From positions 47,628 through 111,627 of the forward strand of contig CAKRVB010000007.1 in NCBI GenBank assembly GCA_934408725.1: a stretch of 64,000 bases of DNA. Direction: 5' to 3'. Positions 9,368-21,995 of this stretch are shown here, piece by piece. Both the position numbers and the translations under genes were made by a program. This stretch comes from an uncultured Marvinbryantia sp. Its GTDB lineage: Bacteria > Bacillota > Clostridia > Lachnospirales > Lachnospiraceae. Within the stretch, counting starts at the first letter, position 1. Each line of letters opens with the position of its first letter. The notes beneath the pieces were generated by a model. That model was not told where the DNA came from and ran no database searches. It saw nothing but the letters and a program-made list of their open reading frames with translations.

Positions 9368-10201
9368 TCACCATTCTTTTCCACAACTGTCACAGTGCCA
9401 TGTGACAGCGTAACGTTCAAATCTGCGCAGTCCAAAGGAAGACGACAATGTCTTTTTCATATTAGTCCATACTGAGATATGCGATACCTTGCTGCTTCCG
9501 CATCTCGGACATCGTACCTCCAGCTTCTTTTTTCCTGCATCAATGAGCCTGTCCACATCGTTCTGGTCATTCATCTTTTTAAACTGCTCTACCCAGAACT
9601 TTCGCTTATTTACCTTTCCAAATGCATATTCATAATAATTAGCTGTCTTCTTGTCCTTCGGATCTGCTGTTTTTACCAGATAAAAGTATGCGGATGCCCG
9701 AATGTAATCTTTCTTATTATGATAGTAATACAAGCCTACATTCTTCATAGCCTGTGCCCAGATCGCGCCTTTGTTCTTCTCGATCTTCATAAAGCAGGAA
9801 ACTGCCTTTTCCTGGTCATCTGGAAATGGATCATTGATCTTTGGCATATACAGATTGCCAAGGAAATAATAGGATGCACTGTTCAGTCTGGCTGCTGCCT
9901 GGAAAGCATCTACAGTCTTCTTCATAAAGGCTTTTCTTTCCGGTGAATCCTTCTGTGCCAGATTGAAATACGCAGATGCAAGATTGGTATAAACACTGGC
10001 ATCTTCCGTGATGGCAAGAGCCTTCTCAAACATCTCCACTGCTTTCTCATTATCATTTGCATCGTTTTTATAGTAAATCCCCAGTTCATTATAAACCTGC
10101 GGTGCCTGACTTTCCTCTGCAAGAGCCAGCAGCCCGGCTTCTCGTTCCGAGCCTTTCTTCTCCTTCAGCCTTTCCAGCTTAGTTCTTAATTTATCATCCA
10201 T
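9368..10201 (-). CDS. TPR protein with C-terminal zinc ribbon
   Basis: This 277-residue cytoplasmic protein combines tetratricopeptide repeats with a C-terminal zinc ribbon. Helical repeats such as QVYNELGIYYKNDANDNEKA and SVYTNLASAYFNLAQ cover about residues 25-200. The ribbon has CPRCGSSKVSH and CDSCGKEW as the four ligands. I chose ATG at 10201 because a GAGAGGAGACA site lies upstream; an in-frame GTG at 10234 has none. The family role is unknown; TPR domains usually scaffold protein complexes and zinc ribbons bind nucleic acid or partners. It is first in the operon with the methyltransferase and the large membrane protein. Confidence 0.7.
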   Translation of the reverse strand: MDDKLRTKLERLKEKKGSEREAGLLALAEESQAPQVYNELGIYYKNDANDNEKAVEMFEKALAITEDASVYTNLASAYFNLAQKDSPERKAFMKKTVDAFQAAARLNSASYYFLGNLYMPKINDPFPDDQEKAVSCFMKIEKNKGAIWAQAMKNVGLYYYHNKKDYIRASAYFYLVKTADPKDKKTANYYEYAFGKVNKRKFWVEQFKKMNDQNDVDRLIDAGKKKLEVRCPRCGSSKVSHISVWTNMKKTLSSSFGLRRFERYAVTWHCDSCGKEW

Positions 10202-10292
10202 ATGACTATGTCTCCTCTCTGGTATGCTGCTCACTTCATGATTCTCACACGCTATGCGCTACTCTCCCAGTATTCTTTATTCTATAATAAAA

Positions 10293-10324
10293 AGACACGG
10301 ACTTCAATAAAAAAGTCCGTGTCT
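10293..10324 (-). terminator. Strong terminator of the TRAP operon
   Basis: A perfect 12-bp stem (AGACACGGACTT / AAGTCCGTGTCT) is followed on the minus strand by TTTTTATTATA. It lies 42 bases beyond the dctM stop. Confidence 0.85.
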
Positions 10325-10365
10325 GAAAAATATCCTATATTGTATGTAGTCGTTACACTGTACTC

Positions 10366-11667
10366 TTAAACTGCATATCCAACCAGACGTGGTAAAAACA
10401 GTGATACAGCTGGAACAAAGCTGAGTAACATCAATGTAATAATCATAGCAAGATAGAATGGCAGGGTTGCCTTTACGATCTTTTCGATCTTAACACCAGA
10501 TACAGCAGAACCGATGAACAATACGGTACCTACCGGAGGTGTCAGCAGACCGATACCACAGTTCAGGATCATCATGATACCGAACTGGATTGGGCTGATG
10601 CCGATGGATGTTGCCAGTGGCAGAAGGATAGGTGTTGCAATCAGGACGATTGGAGCCATATCCATGATACATCCCAGAACCAGAAGGATCAGGTTGATCA
10701 GCAGTGTCAGCAGGATCTTATTGGTTGTGACAGAAGTAATGGCACTTGCAGCAAGATCTGGCACATGCAGATAAGTCAGGCAGTAACCGAAGATACTGGA
10801 GGTACCGCAAAGGATCAGTACCATAGCCAGTGTATCGATACATTCACCAAATACTGCCCACAGGCTCTTCCAGTTCAGTTCTCTGTAAACAGCCATACTT
10901 ACCAGTAAGCTGTAAAGTACTGCAATAGCAGCAGATTCAGTAGCTGTGAATACACCACATACTACACCAACTACTACGATCAGGATTGCCAGCAGAGCCC
11001 ATATAGAAGTCTTTAACTGTTTAAAGAAGTTCTTAATAGAGAACGCTTTTCCCTTTGGATAATTTCTCTTCATGGAAATGATGTAAGAGAAGATCATCAG
11101 GGAAACAGCCAGGAGTGCTCCTGGAAGATATCCAGCCATGAACAGCGCACCAACGGATACTCCACCGGCTGCTGTACAGTAAATAACCATGTTGTGAGAT
11201 GGAGGAACCAGAAGACCTTCTACAGAAGAAGTAATGGTAACTGCTGTAGAGAAGTCAGCGTCGTAACCGGCTTCCACCATCATAGGGATCATCAGCTTAC
11301 CAACAGATGCAGTATCTGCTGCTGCGGATCCGGAAATACCTCCGAAGAAATAGGATGTTACGATGTTAACCATGGCCAGTCCGCCATGCATCCATCCAAC
11401 CAGTGATTCAGCCAGAGCAACCAGCTTATTGGAAATACCACCGGCACCCATGATACTACCCATGGTGATGAAGAATGGTACCGCCATCAGTGAGAAGGAG
11501 TAAACCCCCTTGACCATCTGTGTAACAACGGTTGTATACGGAAGCTTTAAATATGTCAGACAGAGACAGGAGGCAATGGCTACTGCAAATGCAATCTGCA
11601 CACGCAGAGCAACCAGCAGTAAGAAGCCCACAATCAGAATTAAAATTGCGATTCCGTTTGAACTCAT
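10366..11667 (-). CDS. dctM: TRAP transporter large permease DctM
   Basis: This is the large membrane subunit (433 residues, about 12 spans) of a tripartite ATP-independent periplasmic-type transporter, which uses an ion gradient to import organic acids or sugar acids. Family marks include the repeated glycine-rich spans FFITMGSIMGAGGISNKL, FFGGISGSAAADTASVGK and GSTSIFGYCLTY-like re-entrant segments. It is the last gene of dctP-dctQ-dctM; its start is 1 base after the dctQ stop. The substrate cannot be read from this subunit. Confidence 0.92.
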   Translation of the reverse strand: MSSNGIAILILIVGFLLLVALRVQIAFAVAIASCLCLTYLKLPYTTVVTQMVKGVYSFSLMAVPFFITMGSIMGAGGISNKLVALAESLVGWMHGGLAMVNIVTSYFFGGISGSAAADTASVGKLMIPMMVEAGYDADFSTAVTITSSVEGLLVPPSHNMVIYCTAAGGVSVGALFMAGYLPGALLAVSLMIFSYIISMKRNYPKGKAFSIKNFFKQLKTSIWALLAILIVVVGVVCGVFTATESAAIAVLYSLLVSMAVYRELNWKSLWAVFGECIDTLAMVLILCGTSSIFGYCLTYLHVPDLAASAITSVTTNKILLTLLINLILLVLGCIMDMAPIVLIATPILLPLATSIGISPIQFGIMMILNCGIGLLTPPVGTVLFIGSAVSGVKIEKIVKATLPFYLAMIITLMLLSFVPAVSLFLPRLVGYAV

Positions 11668-11668
11668 A

Positions 11669-12181
11669 TTATTTGTCCTCCTTTCCTGACAGTTTTTTCA
11701 CGTCTTTTACTAATGCTTCAAGAATAAAGATGCAGATTACAATACCTGCAATCGGTACACCCGCATACATCCAGAACTTGGACAGTGCAGGAAGTGTAGC
11801 GTATTTTACACGGCTTCCTACAGTCGTTGCTGTATTAAAGCCTTCATAAATCATAATGATAGAGAATGCCAGAATCAGAACATCTGCGAAGATATCCAGT
11901 ACCTGACAGAGCTTCTTTGGCAGGAATTCATCCAGGGATGTCATTCGGATATGTGTTCCCTTTCTTACAGCAAGTGCTGCTGCAAGGAATGCCATATAAG
12001 TCATAAGGGTAAGAACCACTTCTTCACTCCATGCCGGATCCTTGAACAGTGGAATATACTTTCCAACATAACGGCCTGCTACTGCGTAAGAAGTGATCAG
12101 AATATCTGCGATCAGAGCAATCTTACAGATAAACATAACCAGCGCATAAAGCTTATCTAATACACGTTCAATTGCTTTCAT
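11669..12181 (-). CDS. dctQ: TRAP transporter small permease DctQ
   Basis: This is the four-span small membrane subunit (170 residues) of the TRAP system, which pairs with DctM and docks the binding protein. The segment AWSEEVVLTLMTYMAFLAAALAVRKGTHIRM is the DctQ signature, followed by the paired spans near residues 85-105 and 130-155. An AGAGG site precedes the ATG. It is separated from dctP by a 111-base spacer holding a stable hairpin, and from dctM by 1 base. Confidence 0.9.
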   Translation of the reverse strand: MKAIERVLDKLYALVMFICKIALIADILITSYAVAGRYVGKYIPLFKDPAWSEEVVLTLMTYMAFLAAALAVRKGTHIRMTSLDEFLPKKLCQVLDIFADVLILAFSIIMIYEGFNTATTVGSRVKYATLPALSKFWMYAGVPIAGIVICIFILEALVKDVKKLSGKEDK

Positions 12182-12229
12182 TTTCGAAAACCTCTTTCTT
12201 TTAAAACTCAGGACATCACTTCAAAGTCA

Positions 12230-12257
12230 TTCCCACCTGTGCAGACACAGGTGGGAA
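12230..12257. promoter_or_regulatory. Intercistronic hairpin between dctP and dctQ
   Basis: TTCCCACCTGTG-CAGA-CACAGGTGGGAA is a perfect 12-bp stem with a 4-base loop and no U tract. Such hairpins protect the upstream binding-protein mRNA from 3' exonucleases, giving more binding protein than permease. Confidence 0.65.
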
Positions 12258-12292
12258 CACGACTTCTTATGCTGTCATCAACGACTCAAATC

Positions 12293-13279
12293 TTATTTTG
12301 CAAGATCTACAACTGCCTGATAGAAGTCTTCGATACCCTTTGTGTTTTCTGTGATAACATCCGCAACTGCTTCTTTGTAAGGAGTCTTGTCTTCTACTTC
12401 TGTAAATACAGCGCCCTTGTCTGCCAGGCTCTTCATGCAGTCTTCATCGGTCTGTGCAGACTGTTCTTTGTTGAATTCCTGAGCTTTCTGAGCTGCTTCC
12501 TGAACTGCTGCGAACTGTTCGTCTGTCAGTTTGGATTTTGCAAGGTCAGAGATGATATATACTGCGTTACCCAGTGTATGTTCATCAAGGATTACGTTAG
12601 GAGCTACTTCGTAGAATGCGTTCAGTTCGTATGGGGAAAGTGGCTGTTCAGCACCATCTACTACACCAGACTGAAGAGAAGTATAAAGCTCACCAGAAGA
12701 GATAACTGTCGGTGATCCGCCAAGTCCTTCTACGATACCACGCATGATTGGGTCATCTGCTACACGGATCTTCTTGCCGGCGATATCAGCTACATCTGTA
12801 ACAGCATCTTTGAAGAAGAAGCTTCTGAATCCTTCTTCGTAGAAGCTCAGTCCTGTTACACCAAGAGTAGAGATCTCATCGAAGATTTCATCTTTCAGTT
12901 CTGAATCTGCTACTGCCCAGAAATGATCACGGCTCTCAAATAAATATGGAAGTCCGAGAGATGCAGTCTTTGGACAGCTGTAGTTTGTCAGACGGGATGT
13001 TGTGATACGCTCGATATCTACAGTACCTGCCTGTGCCAGCATACCATCCAGAATTTCTGTTTCGCTTCCAAGTACCTTAGAGCACTGGATATCGATATCA
13101 ACTGCACCATCTGTCAGTTCGTTAACCTGTTCTTTGAAGTAGTTAGCTACTTTTCCTGACAGAGAATCTTCTGCGTTCTCTTCTGCCAGAACCAGAGTAA
13201 CATCTGCTGCGGATACAGATGCGCTAGCGGATACTGCAATAAGACCTAACATTATTGCTGCAACTAATTTTTTCTTCAT
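12293..13279 (-). CDS. dctP: TRAP transporter solute-binding protein DctP
   Basis: This is the extracytoplasmic binding protein of the TRAP system (328 residues). It has a signal peptide (about 1-24, ASASVSAAD) with no lipobox cysteine, then the DctP fold. The segment GKKIRVADDPIMRGIVEGLGGSPT carries the conserved Arg that binds substrate carboxylates, and GVVDGAEQPLSPY is the family hinge motif. This implies an organic or sugar acid ligand, but not which. It is first in the operon with its own promoter and an AAGGAGAGAAAGAA site. Confidence 0.92.
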   Translation of the reverse strand: MKKKLVAAIMLGLIAVSASASVSAADVTLVLAEENAEDSLSGKVANYFKEQVNELTDGAVDIDIQCSKVLGSETEILDGMLAQAGTVDIERITTSRLTNYSCPKTASLGLPYLFESRDHFWAVADSELKDEIFDEISTLGVTGLSFYEEGFRSFFFKDAVTDVADIAGKKIRVADDPIMRGIVEGLGGSPTVISSGELYTSLQSGVVDGAEQPLSPYELNAFYEVAPNVILDEHTLGNAVYIISDLAKSKLTDEQFAAVQEAAQKAQEFNKEQSAQTDEDCMKSLADKGAVFTEVEDKTPYKEAVADVITENTKGIEDFYQAVVDLAK

Positions 13280-13387
13280 TTCTTTCTCTCCTTATTTTTT
13301 AAAAATTTTGTGCCATCTGCCAAAAGACATTGGCTGGTACCCGGGTAATCTGTCTTTTTTTCCTGCAACCGGTATACCGCTGTAATA

Positions 13388-13416
13388 ATATTACCATTAA
13401 GCTATACAAAAAGCAA
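13388..13416 (-). promoter_or_regulatory. Candidate promoter of the TRAP operon
   Basis: The minus strand has TTGCTT, 17 bases, then TAATAT, about 110 bases before the dctP start. The long leader between +1 and dctP leaves room for regulation. Confidence 0.5.
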
Positions 13417-13460
13417 GCATTTTTCGATAATATGTCTGTCTGTCGTTTCTTTTTTTCGCA

Positions 13461-17333
<3,873 letters not shown>

Positions 17334-17345
17334 GTCAATCCCATC

Positions 17346-18812
17346 CTATTCATTTAATCCGGCAGCCTCTGTCAGTGCACTGACAAACTCATCATACCAG
17401 GTATCAAATGCCTCTTCTGTAATATATGGTGCTACCGCTTCTTCTCTGGATGTGCCGCCTGACACTTCTGCATCAATAGTCTCGCGGTCAGCCACAGCCT
17501 TATCCTTCAGATTGTAATCCAGTATCTTTCTGGCCTGATAGCTGTTATCAAAACATTTCGGTACATAATACCGGGTATCTGCAAACTGATCCATCACCAT
17601 TGTCAGACAGTCATAAGTCTTTGGAGCGATCTGAAGCTGTTCTTCTTCTACCACGCAATCCAGTGTCTCCGCTTTGTTTGCTTCTTTCTGTACCGGAAGA
17701 TATCCGGATGCCGCACCAAACTTCAGACTGTTCTCACTCTGGGTAAACCATTTCAGGAAAACACTTCCTGCATATTCATGTGCTTTGTCTGATTTTGTCA
17801 TCGCCATACCGGCGCCCTGTTGTACACTATATGCCTCTCCGTCTTCAAATACCGGTGCGTTGCAGATCACATAATCAATCGGATAGCTTTCATCATCCAG
17901 CTCCACCTTGTCCGGAAAATACATGGATGAAGCGGTGGAGCCCGTATAGGCCAGAGTATCTCCTGTCTTCACATCATCGGAGCCAAACTTGCCGTAGGAT
18001 ACAACGTATCCTTTCACATATGGCACATAGTAATTTTCCCACAATTTGTGGATCGCCTCTTTATCTGCCTGAAGTGTCACTTTTCCATCCTCTACCTCAA
18101 ACAGCTCATATCCCAGTTGTTTCATTCCAATCAGAAAATAATTCGATATAGAATCTCTGCCATAGAATGCCTTTCCGTCATCTGGCACATCTGGTGTCTG
18201 GGCATCTGTCCAGTCATAATACTGCTCTGCCACTTTCACAATTCCTTCTACCGTGCTCAGCTCTTCCATGGCTGCACCGGTCTCTTCTGCGAACTTGTCC
18301 CAGTCCGTCTTATTCATCATAGTGATCTCTGTAGACTTTGCAACCGGAAATACATATAGTCCTCCGTCTCCTGCAAATTCTCCTTCCTGCACATAGGCAT
18401 CTACATACTTGTCCAGTTCTTCCTCTGTAAAATACTGATTCAGATCTGTCAGCAGTCCGTCTTTCTGCAATCCAAGAGCAGAATCTGTGTACGCAGAAAA
18501 CAGATCTGGCATCTCTTCTGCCCCGACTGTACCGCTGACAGACTCCGAGATAGCAGTCTCCAGATCAGACACGGATCCTTTGCTATACTCTTCCACATAG
18601 ATGCCAAGATCTTTTCCTACTGAGTTATTAAATTCTTCCACAAGCTTGTCAAAAGCAGCCTGAGGTGCCCCATTATAATAATGCCATATCGTCAGCGTCA
18701 CCGGATTCTCCTGATCCAGCACGCCACCATCATCATATGCTTCTTTTGCTGCTACACTGCTTCCCATTACACAGACCGCTGCCAGTGCTGCGATCATCCA
18801 TTTTCTCTTCAT
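17346..18812 (-). CDS. Extracellular solute-binding protein, likely sensory partner of the kinase
   Basis: The 488-residue secreted protein belongs to the family 1 sugar-type ABC binding proteins (LTIWHYYNGAPQAAFDKLVEEFN near the N-terminus, then the two-lobe fold with FPVAKSTEITMMNKTDW and GAGMAMTKSDKAHEYAGSVFLKWFTQ). The signal peptide (1-21) ends SSVAAKE with no lipobox cysteine. No permease or ATPase gene is adjacent; instead the hybrid kinase starts 12 bases downstream. I infer that it delivers ligand to the kinase's extracellular domain rather than feeding a transporter. The ligand is unknown. Confidence 0.8.
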   Translation of the reverse strand: MKRKWMIAALAAVCVMGSSVAAKEAYDDGGVLDQENPVTLTIWHYYNGAPQAAFDKLVEEFNNSVGKDLGIYVEEYSKGSVSDLETAISESVSGTVGAEEMPDLFSAYTDSALGLQKDGLLTDLNQYFTEEELDKYVDAYVQEGEFAGDGGLYVFPVAKSTEITMMNKTDWDKFAEETGAAMEELSTVEGIVKVAEQYYDWTDAQTPDVPDDGKAFYGRDSISNYFLIGMKQLGYELFEVEDGKVTLQADKEAIHKLWENYYVPYVKGYVVSYGKFGSDDVKTGDTLAYTGSTASSMYFPDKVELDDESYPIDYVICNAPVFEDGEAYSVQQGAGMAMTKSDKAHEYAGSVFLKWFTQSENSLKFGAASGYLPVQKEANKAETLDCVVEEEQLQIAPKTYDCLTMVMDQFADTRYYVPKCFDNSYQARKILDYNLKDKAVADRETIDAEVSGGTSREEAVAPYITEEAFDTWYDEFVSALTEAAGLNE

Positions 18813-18890
18813 CCTTTTCCCTGCTCTTTCTCTTTTCTGTGCTTTGCTTTCAGTTACCTTATAATAATCCCAAACAGCCTTGTCAATAAA

Positions 18891-19484
18891 TTACCATCTG
18901 CGGCAGTTTCGATTGCGGCACCTCCTGTGATACATCTCATCCTGCAACAGTACCTGGATCAGATCACGGAACCAGTTCACCTGTCTCGGTGGATAAGGTG
19001 GTCGTGGCGGCTGTGGCGGATAAGGTGGCTGCGGCGGTGCCATAGGATGATTCATCACATAGATATCCTCTTCCTGCTGTCTCTGCAGTTCTTCTTCCCA
19101 TTGTGTCATCTTATCCTGCATCTTCTGTTCAATGCCATCTGTCAGTTCCATAATTCTCTGTTTTTCCGGCATCTCGTCGAACATCACACTGCCTTCATAC
19201 TCCATGCTGTCACAGACGTGTTCTACCTCTTCCAGAATCTGACGAACCCGCATCGGATAAAGTTCTTTCAGTCTTGCAAGATCTGCTTCATCCTGCATAG
19301 CCAGTTGTCTCAGAACGCCAGGATCACGATTCAGCATCTCTGTCTGCAACTGTTCCATCGGCACAGGTTCCGTCTGTTTTTCCTCATTTTGCTGTGCCTG
19401 CCAGCGCTGCTCCATCACTTCATCACAATTGGGATAGCAGGGACAGTGCTGTGCGCTGCAGCATCCTCTCTTTTTCTTTTCCAT
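18891..19484 (-). CDS. Hypothetical protein with Cys-rich N-terminus and Pro-rich segment
   Basis: I do not recognise this 197-residue protein. ATG at 19484 follows an AGGAGATTTT site and gives MEKKKRGCCSAQHCPCYPNC, with five cysteines in the first 20 residues (one CC pair). A long helical, acidic/Gln-rich middle (about 25-150) follows, then a proline/tyrosine stretch (PPQPPYPPQPPRPPYPP) and a basic tail with RRCRNRNCRRW. The layout resembles spore-coat-associated small proteins, but this is speculation. It lies 53 bases downstream of the pseudouridine synthase gene's end. Confidence 0.55.
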   Translation of the reverse strand: MEKKKRGCCSAQHCPCYPNCDEVMEQRWQAQQNEEKQTEPVPMEQLQTEMLNRDPGVLRQLAMQDEADLARLKELYPMRVRQILEEVEHVCDSMEYEGSVMFDEMPEKQRIMELTDGIEQKMQDKMTQWEEELQRQQEEDIYVMNHPMAPPQPPYPPQPPRPPYPPRQVNWFRDLIQVLLQDEMYHRRCRNRNCRRW

Positions 19485-19537
19485 AAAATCTCCTGTTATC
19501 AGTCTCCCTATAGGATATGACAATCCGGGGCTCATGG

Positions 19538-20197
19538 TCAATGAAACAGATCGAAAATTCCTCCTTCCGGCTCACAGGTAAAGGTCATCTGCTTTCCGGT
19601 TATCGGATGCCGAAGCTGCAGGCGGCAGGCGCACAGAGCAATCTGCTCTCCTTTTTTCGCCTCTGGATTATACTTCTGATCCCCTGCCAACGGCATATGG
19701 CTGGCCGCCATCTGTACCCGTATCTGATGATGGCGTCCGGTGAACAGCTCAATCTCCAGCAGGGCATATTTCTCCTTTTCCTCCAGAACTTTATAATAAA
19801 GCTGTGCCTTTTTGGCTCCGGTGCTCCTTTCGCTTACCGCCTCGGAACAATTTGTTTTTCCATTCTTTCTCAGAAAATGGATCAGCATTCCTTCTTTTTC
19901 TTCCGGAATTTTGCAGGTTACCGCCTGATAATATTTCTTCATCTGACCATTTTGTACCTGTGCACTTAGAGAAGCTGCACTTTTGGCATCTTTGGCAAAT
20001 ACTACCAGACCCTGCACCGGCTGATCCAGTCTGTGAATGACACCCAAATAAGGATTGGCCCGTCCTTCTTTTTCAAACAGATAAGTCTTCACCATACTTT
20101 CCAGATCTTTTTTCCCGAAAGATGCATTCTGAACCGCGAGCCCGGAAGGCTTCCGACACACAATGATCTGTTTGTCTTCATATATGATATATTCCAT
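19538..20197 (-). CDS. RluA-family pseudouridine synthase
   Basis: This enzyme isomerises uridine to pseudouridine in rRNA or tRNA. From ATG at 20197 (AAGGAGAATTT site) it has 219 residues. The catalytic motif HRLDQPVQGLVVFAK carries the Asp, and ELFTGRHHQIRVQM and CACRLQLRHPITGK are the conserved RluA C-terminal motifs. There is no S4 domain, so it resembles short RluA/TruC-like members. The exact target cannot be read from the sequence. Confidence 0.88.
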   Translation of the reverse strand: MEYIIYEDKQIIVCRKPSGLAVQNASFGKKDLESMVKTYLFEKEGRANPYLGVIHRLDQPVQGLVVFAKDAKSAASLSAQVQNGQMKKYYQAVTCKIPEEKEGMLIHFLRKNGKTNCSEAVSERSTGAKKAQLYYKVLEEKEKYALLEIELFTGRHHQIRVQMAASHMPLAGDQKYNPEAKKGEQIALCACRLQLRHPITGKQMTFTCEPEGGIFDLFH

Positions 20198-20297
20198 AAA
20201 TTCTCCTTCTGACGTCTGCGGCATCATCATTGTACGCCGCAGTACGCATCCTGCCAGAGGCTTATCATATAATGGAATGCTGTTTCCTATTTATATG

Positions 20298-20326
20298 AAA
20301 AAAGGACTCCCACTGCTGGGAATCCT
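20298..20326 (-). terminator. Terminator of the cold-shock gene
   Basis: On the minus strand AAGGATTCCCA-GCAG-TGGGAGTCCTT (one mismatch) is followed by TTTTTTC, 29 bases after the csp stop. Confidence 0.8.
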
Positions 20327-20354
20327 TCTCTACGCCTCGTTAGATTACTCTCTA

Positions 20355-20555
20355 TTATAATTTAACAACGTTAGCTGCCTGCATTCCGCGAGCACCTTCA
20401 GTTAAATCGTAAGAAACAGCCTGACCTTCTTCCAGAGACTTGAATCCTTCACCCTGGATAGCTGAGAAATGTACGAATACATCTGCTCCGTCTTCACCTG
20501 TGATAAATCCATAACCTTTTTCTGCGTTGAACCATTTAACTGTACCCTTATTCAT
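20355..20555 (-). CDS. csp: Cold-shock protein (CspA family)
   Basis: This 66-residue single-stranded nucleic-acid-binding RNA chaperone starts [18 protein letters not shown] and carries RNP-1 (KGYGFI) and RNP-2 (VFVHFSAI). The start at 20555 follows TATGGAGGTACCGAG; a longer reading frame upstream is not family-like. A leader of about 70 bases separates the promoter from the start, the usual place for cold-responsive folding. Confidence 0.95.
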   Translation of the reverse strand: MNKGTVKWFNAEKGYGFITGEDGADVFVHFSAIQGEGFKSLEEGQAVSYDLTEGARGMQAANVVKL

Positions 20556-20630
20556 CTCGGTACCTCCATAAAAATATTGAGCAAATGTCTTCCTGTCTGA
20601 CACCTTGCCTGAATCATAACTACATTCCCA

Positions 20631-20659
20631 ATTATATGCGAATATACTACAAATGTCAA
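20631..20659 (-). promoter_or_regulatory. Perfect-consensus promoter of csp
   Basis: The minus strand has TTGACA, 17 bases, TATAAT, all matching the sigma-A consensus. The TSS would be near 20624. Confidence 0.85.
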
Positions 20660-20702
20660 GTCGATTTTATCTGCAAAACCCGTCAGATTCACCAGTTTTC
20701 CG

Positions 20703-21986
20703 TCATTCTTCGGTCTCCGGATGTTTCTGATTTTCCGGTGTTACTGCACCATAAATCTCCATCGGGACATAGGCTTTCACATAGATTCCATCTCCCCGGT
20801 ATTCTTCTTCCAGAAGCTGGCCGTACTTTCGAATCAGCTGAATCAGCCCCGCATCTTTGTAGTCATAAAACCGCTCGATGAGGACATTTTTTTCATTCAG
20901 TAGTTCCTCCAGGATCTGCTTCACTTCTTCCAGTCCTTCTCCCCATTTGGCAGATATCCTCACTGTCTTTTCTGCCTTCAGGTCTCTTGGCAGATATCCC
21001 TCTTCTTCTACCTTATCCTGTTTGTTAAACAGTGTAACAATCTTCTTATCCGTCACACCCAGGTTCTTCAGCGTATCGTATACTACATACATCTGCTGAT
21101 CCATCTGTGGACTGGAAGCATCTACCACATGAAGAATCATATCTGCATACCTGGCTTCTTCCAGTGTACTGCGAAATGCATCGATCAGATGATGGGGCAG
21201 TTTACGGATAAACCCTACGGTATCCGTCAGCAAAATCTCCTGCCCGGAAGGCAGTTCCAGAATTCTTGTCGTGGGATCCAGCGTTGCAAACAACTTGTCT
21301 TCCTCCAGCACCTGCGCTCCTGTCAGAGTATTCAGCAATGTGGATTTCCCGGCATTGGTATATCCCACAATCGCTATCACAGCTGTGGATTTTCTGCTCC
21401 GTTTACTTCTCGCCACTTCCCGGTGGCGCTTCACCTCATCCAGTTCCCGATTCAGCTGGGCAATCCGGCTCTTGATCAGCCGTCGATCCATCTCCAGCTT
21501 CTTTTCTCCCGGTCCTCTGGTACCGATTCCACCGCCGAGTCTGGACAAAGAACTGCCAAGTCCCACCAGCCTTGCCTGACGATACTTTAGCTGTGCCAGC
21601 TCTACCTGAATCTTTCCTTCACTGGTAGAAGCCCTGGATGCAAAAATATCCAGAATAATCAGTGTCCGGTCCATCACCTTCAGATCCAGTTCTTCTTCCA
21701 GATTCTTCAACTGAGCCGGTGTCAGTTCATCGTCACATATGATGCCAGTCGCCTCCACCTCATAAGCCAGCTGCTGTACTTCTGCAATCTTTCCGGTACC
21801 AATATAAGTCCCCGGATGAATCTGTTCTCTGTTCTGAATCACACGACCTACCGTCACTGCCCCTGCTGTCTTCGCCAGTTCTTCCAGCTCGTCCAGTGAC
21901 TGCGCGGTATCATCACCTTCACCGGTGCTTACGCCGACCAGTATGACTCTTTCTTCTACTTCTTCTATGATATCAAATCCTGTCAT
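20703..21986 (-). CDS. hflX: GTPase HflX
   Basis: HflX is a ribosome-associated GTPase that splits stalled or stressed 70S ribosomes. The 427 residues have the N-terminal HflX domain (GTYIGTGKIAEVQQL), the glycine-rich linker with LGGGIGTRGPGEKKLE, and the G domain motifs GYTNAGKSTLLN, DPTTR, DTVGFI and NKQD. The C-terminal domain reads YVPMEIYG near the end. It ends downstream of a TPR lipoprotein gene (9-base gap), so they may be coexpressed. Confidence 0.93.
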   Translation of the reverse strand: MTGFDIIEEVEERVILVGVSTGEGDDTAQSLDELEELAKTAGAVTVGRVIQNREQIHPGTYIGTGKIAEVQQLAYEVEATGIICDDELTPAQLKNLEEELDLKVMDRTLIILDIFASRASTSEGKIQVELAQLKYRQARLVGLGSSLSRLGGGIGTRGPGEKKLEMDRRLIKSRIAQLNRELDEVKRHREVARSKRSRKSTAVIAIVGYTNAGKSTLLNTLTGAQVLEEDKLFATLDPTTRILELPSGQEILLTDTVGFIRKLPHHLIDAFRSTLEEARYADMILHVVDASSPQMDQQMYVVYDTLKNLGVTDKKIVTLFNKQDKVEEEGYLPRDLKAEKTVRISAKWGEGLEEVKQILEELLNEKNVLIERFYDYKDAGLIQLIRKYGQLLEEEYRGDGIYVKAYVPMEIYGAVTPENQKHPETEE

Positions 21987-21995
21987 ACCTGCTCC

